Shown one piece after another: positions 58,871-64,000 of a stretch of 64,000 nucleotides of DNA. A program made the translations under genes and the position numbers. Positions within the stretch are counted from its first letter, which is position 1; each line of letters starts with the position of its first letter. The notes under the pieces are model-generated. The model had not been told where the DNA came from, ran no database searches, and was given only the letters and a program-made list of their open reading frames with translations. The stretch comes from Sisyra terminalis (taxonomy: Eukaryota; Arthropoda; Insecta; Neuroptera; Sisyridae), in NCBI GenBank assembly GCA_958496175.1, contig OY292277.1, forward strand, positions 6,448,001 to 6,512,000, given 5' to 3'.

Positions 58871-59749
58871 TGGGAACACGGGGCGGAATGGGAAATGGAA
58901 TTAGCACTTGTTACAGGTGACAAAAATGCATAAAAATCATACTCAATGTTCAATTAACGGGGCTGCATTATAAAAAGTGGCTATCGCCACTAAAGAGTGC
59001 GGTTGTTTTTATTTTTATCAAAAGTCGAAATTAACGTTTCCGAATTCTAATTTTTGCAAAGTTACACTAAGGTAATTATCCGATGTTCTATTTTTTGTTT
59101 GAATTTTTTAATGGCATGTTTGTTAAAACATACTGTTGGCTAACTAAAAGTCCAGTGATAATTCAAATATAACCAATATATCCTGCCATAATAGTCGTGC
59201 TTGTGGGAAAGGTGCTTTGGGGCACAATGGGTAAGGCGGAATGAGATATACCATTCAGATGGACATTTTTATTTTATCAGCAGATAGTGCGGATATATAT
59301 AAGGAAAACTAGCCGATAGTCTATAAATAAGAAAGGTCGGAAGATGCAGAAGTAATCTGCTTATACTGCCAGGATTTATACTCCAAATCTAATGAAAATT
59401 GGTGTTCCTGCGGTATTTATCAAAAATGGGCACATTTTGCATGTGTTGGGCTAAACACGATGATGATAGTGTCTTCATCTGTGAACTAAGCCAAAAACAA
59501 GTATCCTATTGCACCCCAGGCTCATTTCCCATTGTGCCCCAGAGAATGGGGCAGAATGAGAAATTTCCATTTGTTTTTGAAACCTAAATTTTTAATATCA
59601 ATTATTAATTAAAATCAATAAATCCTTTTTTTTATTTGTAGAGAATGAATTAACTAAATATATAAATTACAAAACAATTAGATTGTTTCTTTAAATCTCT
59701 CGTAAATTGTAATTAAAACTTTGGTACCTCGTTCAGCCCCAGGTTCCCC
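58871..59749 (+). mobile_element. pogo-like element, duplicated copy (D2)
   Basis: Closely similar to the copy at 57456-58339 and at the same position in its repeat unit, so it was duplicated with the unit rather than inserted anew. The right TA has mutated to GG (59750-59751). The zinc-finger tail remnant is further decayed, but this copy keeps DDDSVFICEL in frame at 59399-59587, the segment frameshifted in the first copy. Confidence 0.75.
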
Positions 59750-59955
59750 GGCTTATAAAACTAAAAGGTTACAGTATTCATCCACGATGCATAAGCCACG
59801 AGGATATTCGAACTTAGTAACCTTTACACCACATGTAAAAGTTGCAAAATAGTCAAATTGGTGAAGCTATTTTTGGGTTTTTGAAATCTACCCAAACTAA
59901 TATAACAATTTTATATATGTAGATAAAAGATAGATTATTCATTGTTTATTTAAAT

Positions 59956-60135
59956 CAGAGGTTATCAGGCTTTCATAAAATGTATAAATTTTATAATGAC
60001 CAACATGGTAAAAACCAATATATTAAAAATGTTTATTTAGTATGGAAAATTTGTGATATAATTTCAAAAGTGGCCCACGGAGTTCTGATGCATTTCCGAA
60101 GTGACCCACAATATCATTTGAATTGGCCACCCCTG
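59956..60135. mobile_element. hAT-like element remnant (element C, copy 1)
   Basis: The left end CAGAGGTTATCAGG and right end TTGGCCACCCCTG approximate the CAGNGGTGGCCAA-type ends of hAT elements. The body (about 180 bases) recurs at 61003-61191. No clear target duplication is visible. Confidence 0.45.
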
Positions 60136-60549
60136 ATTTCAAGTGTGCTGATTTTTTGATATCTTAAAAAAACATAGATACACTTAAACTCACACCCCTA
60201 ACCCTTATATTATGGGAATAATGGGGATGACAACCCTTAACGTAAATATTTTTTTCCTCAGTAACAATAAAAATATCTTCATGAATTTGAAACTATACAT
60301 GACTATTAGTAAACTAATTGTAATATATTATTTTGAAAATTGTTGCACTAATAGAAACTAAAATCCGAGAAGTATATTTTTTGAGGGTGGTTTTTTATAC
60401 CAACCCCTAAAATTACACCTACCAAAAAAATATATTTTATATTTTAATTAGTTACCTACCACATGTTAAAGTTACAAAAAAGTCAAATTGTTGGAGTTAC
60501 TTTTAAAGTTTTTGAATTCTACCCAAACCAACATAACAATTTTATATGT

Positions 60550-60961
60550 GACTCGTTTATTTTGAAAGTGGCGTAAGTCCATTTCGAGGACGGTCTATTA
60601 TATGGTGATTCTTCTTCTTGTAACTAGAACAAGTATGTTAATTATTTAACTGCTAAGTTTTGACAAATTACTGATTTCATTTTAGTTGTTAACAAAAACG
60701 CCAATTATTCCCAAGGTTTATAAAATACACAGGTGGCCTCATGCGCTACGTGACACGTATCCAGAAGAAATTCATACATATCTTCAGACTGATTCAAATT
60801 TCAAAGTTCTTCGGATGACATCATATTTTTTTTTCTAATGGGGCAACCTGTGTAGTTTATAAATCTTGAATTATTCCCTCCTCCTTAGTATGGTTAAAAA
60901 TGATAACACTATAGGGATTGTTCTTGAAATGGACTTAACTCACTTTCAAAATGAACGGTTC
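60550..60961. mobile_element. MULE-like MITE (element A, copy 2), split by element B
   Basis: Same ends and body as 9599-9851: CTCGTTTATTTTGAAAGTGG on the left, CACTTTCAAAATGAACGG on the right. It is interrupted at 60712-60869 by element B. Its own flanks correspond to the unoccupied sequence ATTTTATATATGTAGATA near 59910, but the target duplication is eroded. Confidence 0.7.
60712..60869. mobile_element. Small hAT-like MITE (element B, copy 2)
   Basis: Ends CAAGGTTTATAAAAT and AGTTTATAAATCTTG, with the 8-base duplication ATTATTCC at 60704-60711 and 60870-60877. The intact element A at 9599-9851 shows the same target with a single ATTATTCC, which proves the insertion. About 158 bases, non-coding. 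Confidence 0.85.
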
Positions 60962-61002
60962 AAATGTAGATAAAAGATAGATTATTCATTGTTTATTTAA
61001 AT

Positions 61003-61191
61003 CAGAGGTTGTCAAAGGTGGCCAACCCGCAAAATGCATCCGACTTTTATAAAAAGCATACATTTTATAATGACCAAAGTGGTAAAAACCAATATATTAA
61101 AAATGTTTACAGGGTATCTAAATTTAGTATGGAAAATTTGAGATATAATTTCCGAAGTGGCCCGCAATATCATTTGAATTGGACACCCCTG
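61003..61191. mobile_element. hAT-like element remnant (element C, copy 2)
   Basis: Left end CAGAGGTTGTCAAAGGTGGC, right end TTGGACACCCCTG. It is embedded, with its flanks, in a duplicate of 59880-60180, so both copies descend from one insertion. Confidence 0.5.
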
Positions 61192-61229
61192 ATTTCAAGT
61201 GTGCTGATTTTTTAATATCTTAAAAAAAC

Positions 61230-62800
61230 ATAGATATTTAATTAAAAGGTCCAATTTATATCGAATTAAAGGGTGTCCATTTATTTATTTTAATCGATCT
61301 CCTTCTGAATGCTACTTTTATTATTAATAATTAAACGTAAATAGGCAACCCTTTCTTCTGAAGAGAAACTAGTTGAACTTGATTACAAAGTTTCTATCAA
61401 ATCAGTAAAGGTATCTTTAAATTGGAACCATAAATCAAATCAGAATAAAATATTCGCAAACTATTTTGATTAAACTTGTTTGTGATCTTCAGGTACTTCA
61501 AGAAGTACCTGAAAACAAAATATTATCGAAATCGATTTCCCTGTTCTTAAATAAACGATAGAATTCAGGTAGACAAAAATTTACGTTAAATTTTATCAAC
61601 CTTTGGTCCATAATGATCATTATTGTGAGCAAAACCGGATAAATTCCAAGCTGGTGTTAAAATTACAAAAATTTCTACCTGGTCATATAATAATAACATA
61701 GTAAAAGCTTGAAGACCAAAATGTGTGAAAAAGATAGGCTTAAAGGTGCATTTATCGGATACAGGTGTTAATGTGATCATAATTGACAACAAATAATAAA
61801 TACCTGAAACTGGTTCCAAATTCCTGAACTTTGTATTTATACCTGCCATTCGCTTATTTTGGCCTTCAAGCTTTTATTATGTTATTTCATACCAACAGTT
61901 GAAAGTATGATAATCGCATTCCATACTAGCTAACGAGTAAACTGGTTTCCCACTTAATGCATGGAATCCATACCGACAAAAGCCATAATAAAAATGATAC
62001 CTACTCGAATTTTAATATTAAATCAATATTTTGCCTATAAATTTAAATTTAAATCTTCATAAGTTGTTAACATAAATTAAATTCATTTCAATTCGATTAT
62101 TTATATCTGTGAATGCAGTTTTAAGTTAATAATCATTTAATTATCGAAGCGAATATATCAACAAAATGAAGGATATATCTTTAAAAGGCATATACTTATA
62201 TATTTCGTACATATACAATTATATAATATGTTTAATGTTCTTAGAAAAAAAATAAATTTCAAATTTCATTTTATGGTTTCATTAAATTCTTTTGTGTCTG
62301 GTAATCATATTAAATACATTTAAAAAATAATGCATTTTATAAATTGCCTGCATTACAATTGATATGTATTTCTTTATGAAATATGCAAATATTTTTTTTA
62401 TATAATATCTGAGGACCCGGTGAACTTCGTACCACCTCAAATTAAATTGCGAAAATTAATTGATATCGGTAATATTGCTACATTTTTAATTATTAAATTA
62501 GTAACAAGAACAATTAATAAATATGCATTGTATTTTACTTATTTAGATTTACACCTATAAAAACATTAAACATGTTAAAACTCATATGATACAAAAAGTC
62601 CTTCAATTCTCACCTATTGATGAGTTTAAAGACATACATATAAACATATTTTTACTATTGAATATTTTGTGTCCTTTGAAACTATATTAATCTTTTGGGC
62701 AATTCGATCCAAAGATCGCTATTAATCAGGGACTGGAAGCTTACTGGAAATATTCCTGTTTTCTTCAGTACTTCCTTAAACATAATATTTGTTTTATACT
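61230..62800. other. AT-rich DNA, nothing recognised
   Basis: Scanned on both strands for the missing YjbQ-family exon and for repeat ends without success. The minus-strand frame at 61586-61849 has no known motif. Confidence 0.45.
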
Positions 62801-62804
62801 CCAA

Positions 62805-63962
62805 AAGAGGTGATATATTTGATATCTTTATTCCTTCAAAAGTTATTCGAGGTCTAAGTTGAACTAAAGAGAAGTTTTAATTTTTTTTTTAATTTTTTGA
62901 CGAAATCATCAATTTTATGAGAAAATTTTATAGGACATTTTTTGTAGAGCACTTTTTTTCCTATAACTTAACTTTATACAAGTTTTTGATATTTTTTACA
63001 GGTTCAAAGTTATTTTTATTAAAATAAAAAAAAATAATTTTTATGTTAAAAATATAATATTCAGGGAATGTTCAGTTTAATGCAAATAACTTAGGACCTG
63101 TGAAAAATATCAAAAACTTTTAAAAGAGATAAGTTATAGGAAAAAAAGTGCTCTACAAAAAATGTCCTATATAATTTTCTCATAAAATTGATTATTGCGT
63201 CCAAAAATTGAAAAAATATTAATATTTCTCTTTAGTGCAACTTTGACCAAAATTGAAAAATTAGCCCAATTGCAATGGGGGCATTTTAGACCATCTTATC
63301 TGGCGAGGGTCTTTGTAATTGAAATTTTATATGATATTTTTTGTAGAGCACTTTTTTTTTTATACCTTATCTCTACAAAAGTTTTTCATATTTTTCACAG
63401 GTCCTAAGTTATTTGCATTAAACTGAAAATTCCCTGAATTATTATATTTTTAACATAAAAATTATTTTTTTTATTTTAATTAAATAACTTAGAACCTGTG
63501 AAAAATATCAAAAACTTTTATAGAGATAAGTTATAGAAAAAAAAGTGCTCTACAAAAAATGTCCCCTATAAAATTTTCTCATAAAATTGATGGTTGCGTC
63601 AAAAAATTGAAAAAAATATTAAAATTTCTCTTTAGTTCAGCTTTCACCTCGAATAACTTTTGAAGGAATAAATATATAAAAAATTTGTAAAAGACCTTTT
63701 TTATAGATTGTTCAATTTTCTACAAGAATGTCTCTTGGTAATTCCGAAATATTGTCACCAACGTGAGCTATAAAATTCCAAAGTGCAAGAGAATATTGTT
63801 CTCATGTTATTGAAATGGAAAATCGAAATTTGCGATGCGGCACCTCTTAATATTAATATTATGAGCTTAAACTTTCACAAGATTTTTTTTTGTTATTCCC
63901 AACAATATTTTCGATATAATTAACAAAAAAAAAATCATCATTTTTTTTTTGAATCAGTCTAA
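62805..63962. mobile_element. Palindromic TA-type MITE, copy related to 16966-17786
   Basis: The right end TGAATCAGTCTAA (63950-63962) matches the family end. The left end is truncated or diverged and begins near GATATCTTTATTCCTTCAAA. The body contains three to four arm copies (about 62815-63050, 63050-63240, 63330-63470 and 63480-63960), so it is a palindrome with an extra internal inverted duplication. TTTTTGTAGAGCAC occurs near 62939 and 63339, with its complement near 63148 and 63548. The CTTAATATTAATATT module is near 63846. Confidence 0.7.
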
Positions 63963-64000
63963 TGGACAATATACTTTCATTGAATGTATAAAGATAGGCA

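Larger units (their letters stand above)
56873..60420 (+). repeat. Tandem repeat units in the YjbQ-family intron
   Basis: Three head-to-tail units begin with ATACTGTAAACRTTTGAA at 56876, about 57366 and about 58767. Unit 1 is about 490 bases. Units 2 and 3 each carry a pogo-like element at the same position, and unit 3 has a further hAT-like insertion. Each unit ends with a GGTGGTTTTTTATA-type sequence (TGGTTTTTTATACTC near 57346). The pattern shows duplication, insertion, then duplication again. Confidence 0.75.

Noticed and set aside
56873..60420. Regularly spaced repeats considered as a CRISPR-like array
   Set aside because: Units are 0.5-1.4 kb tandem duplications with nested transposons in a eukaryotic intron.

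Overview
The window looks like nuclear DNA of a holometabolous insect. It is very AT-rich, and its coding exons have short GT-AG introns (57-75 bases) or introns swollen to kilobases by repeats. It carries insect-type i-type lysozymes and Penelope-, Helitron-, pogo- and hAT-like debris. A beetle is my guess from general character; no order-level marker is visible. There are no bacterial features, no CRISPR array and no convincing tRNA or rRNA gene. All gene models below were built by hand from splice sites, reading phase and protein motifs. Layout: 1-12.7 kb is AT-rich DNA with large palindromic repeats and one GC-richer block (1.85-2.35 kb). 12.77-16.93 kb (+) holds the last exons of a RING-finger gene with a long basic C-terminus. 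19.78-39.59 kb (-) holds three tandem i-type (destabilase-type) lysozyme genes. I call them A (19781-26469), B (26760-30408) and C (31124-39594); their long introns are packed with mobile elements. 43.7 kb (+) encodes a small Thr/Ser-rich secreted protein. 46.77-48.18 kb (+) is a complete Arp2/3 complex subunit 2 gene. It converges on a gene at 49.85-50.97 kb (-) that I read as the TMIE membrane protein. 56.24-56.78 kb (+) holds the first two coding exons of a YjbQ/UPF0047-family gene, whose 3' end is not visible. The genes do not form a pathway. Only the lysozymes are a functional cluster: an old tandem duplication whose copies differ in intron content, and all three lack the Glu/Asp catalytic pair of active i-type lysozymes. 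The rest is mobile DNA, often resolvable to the base through target-site duplications (TSDs). (1) TA-flanked, almost fully palindromic elements with different termini share two internal modules, GAGCTCTTAATATTAA and TTTTTGTAGAGC. (2) Hairpin elements with unusually variable TSDs (7-13 bp) are found at four sites; two of them, and two further hairpins without a TSD, contain hammerhead-ribozyme-like cores, as in Penelope-like retroelements. (3) A 3.4-kb transposon with terminal repeats carries a decayed transposase-like gene and is interrupted by a Helitron-like element. (4) Pogo-like elements sit in tandem repeats where the unoccupied site is preserved in the window. (5) Nested small hAT- and MULE-like elements are also present. 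Coordinates of palindromic repeat arms are approximate to tens of bases; exon boundaries and TSD-defined ends are meant to be exact.
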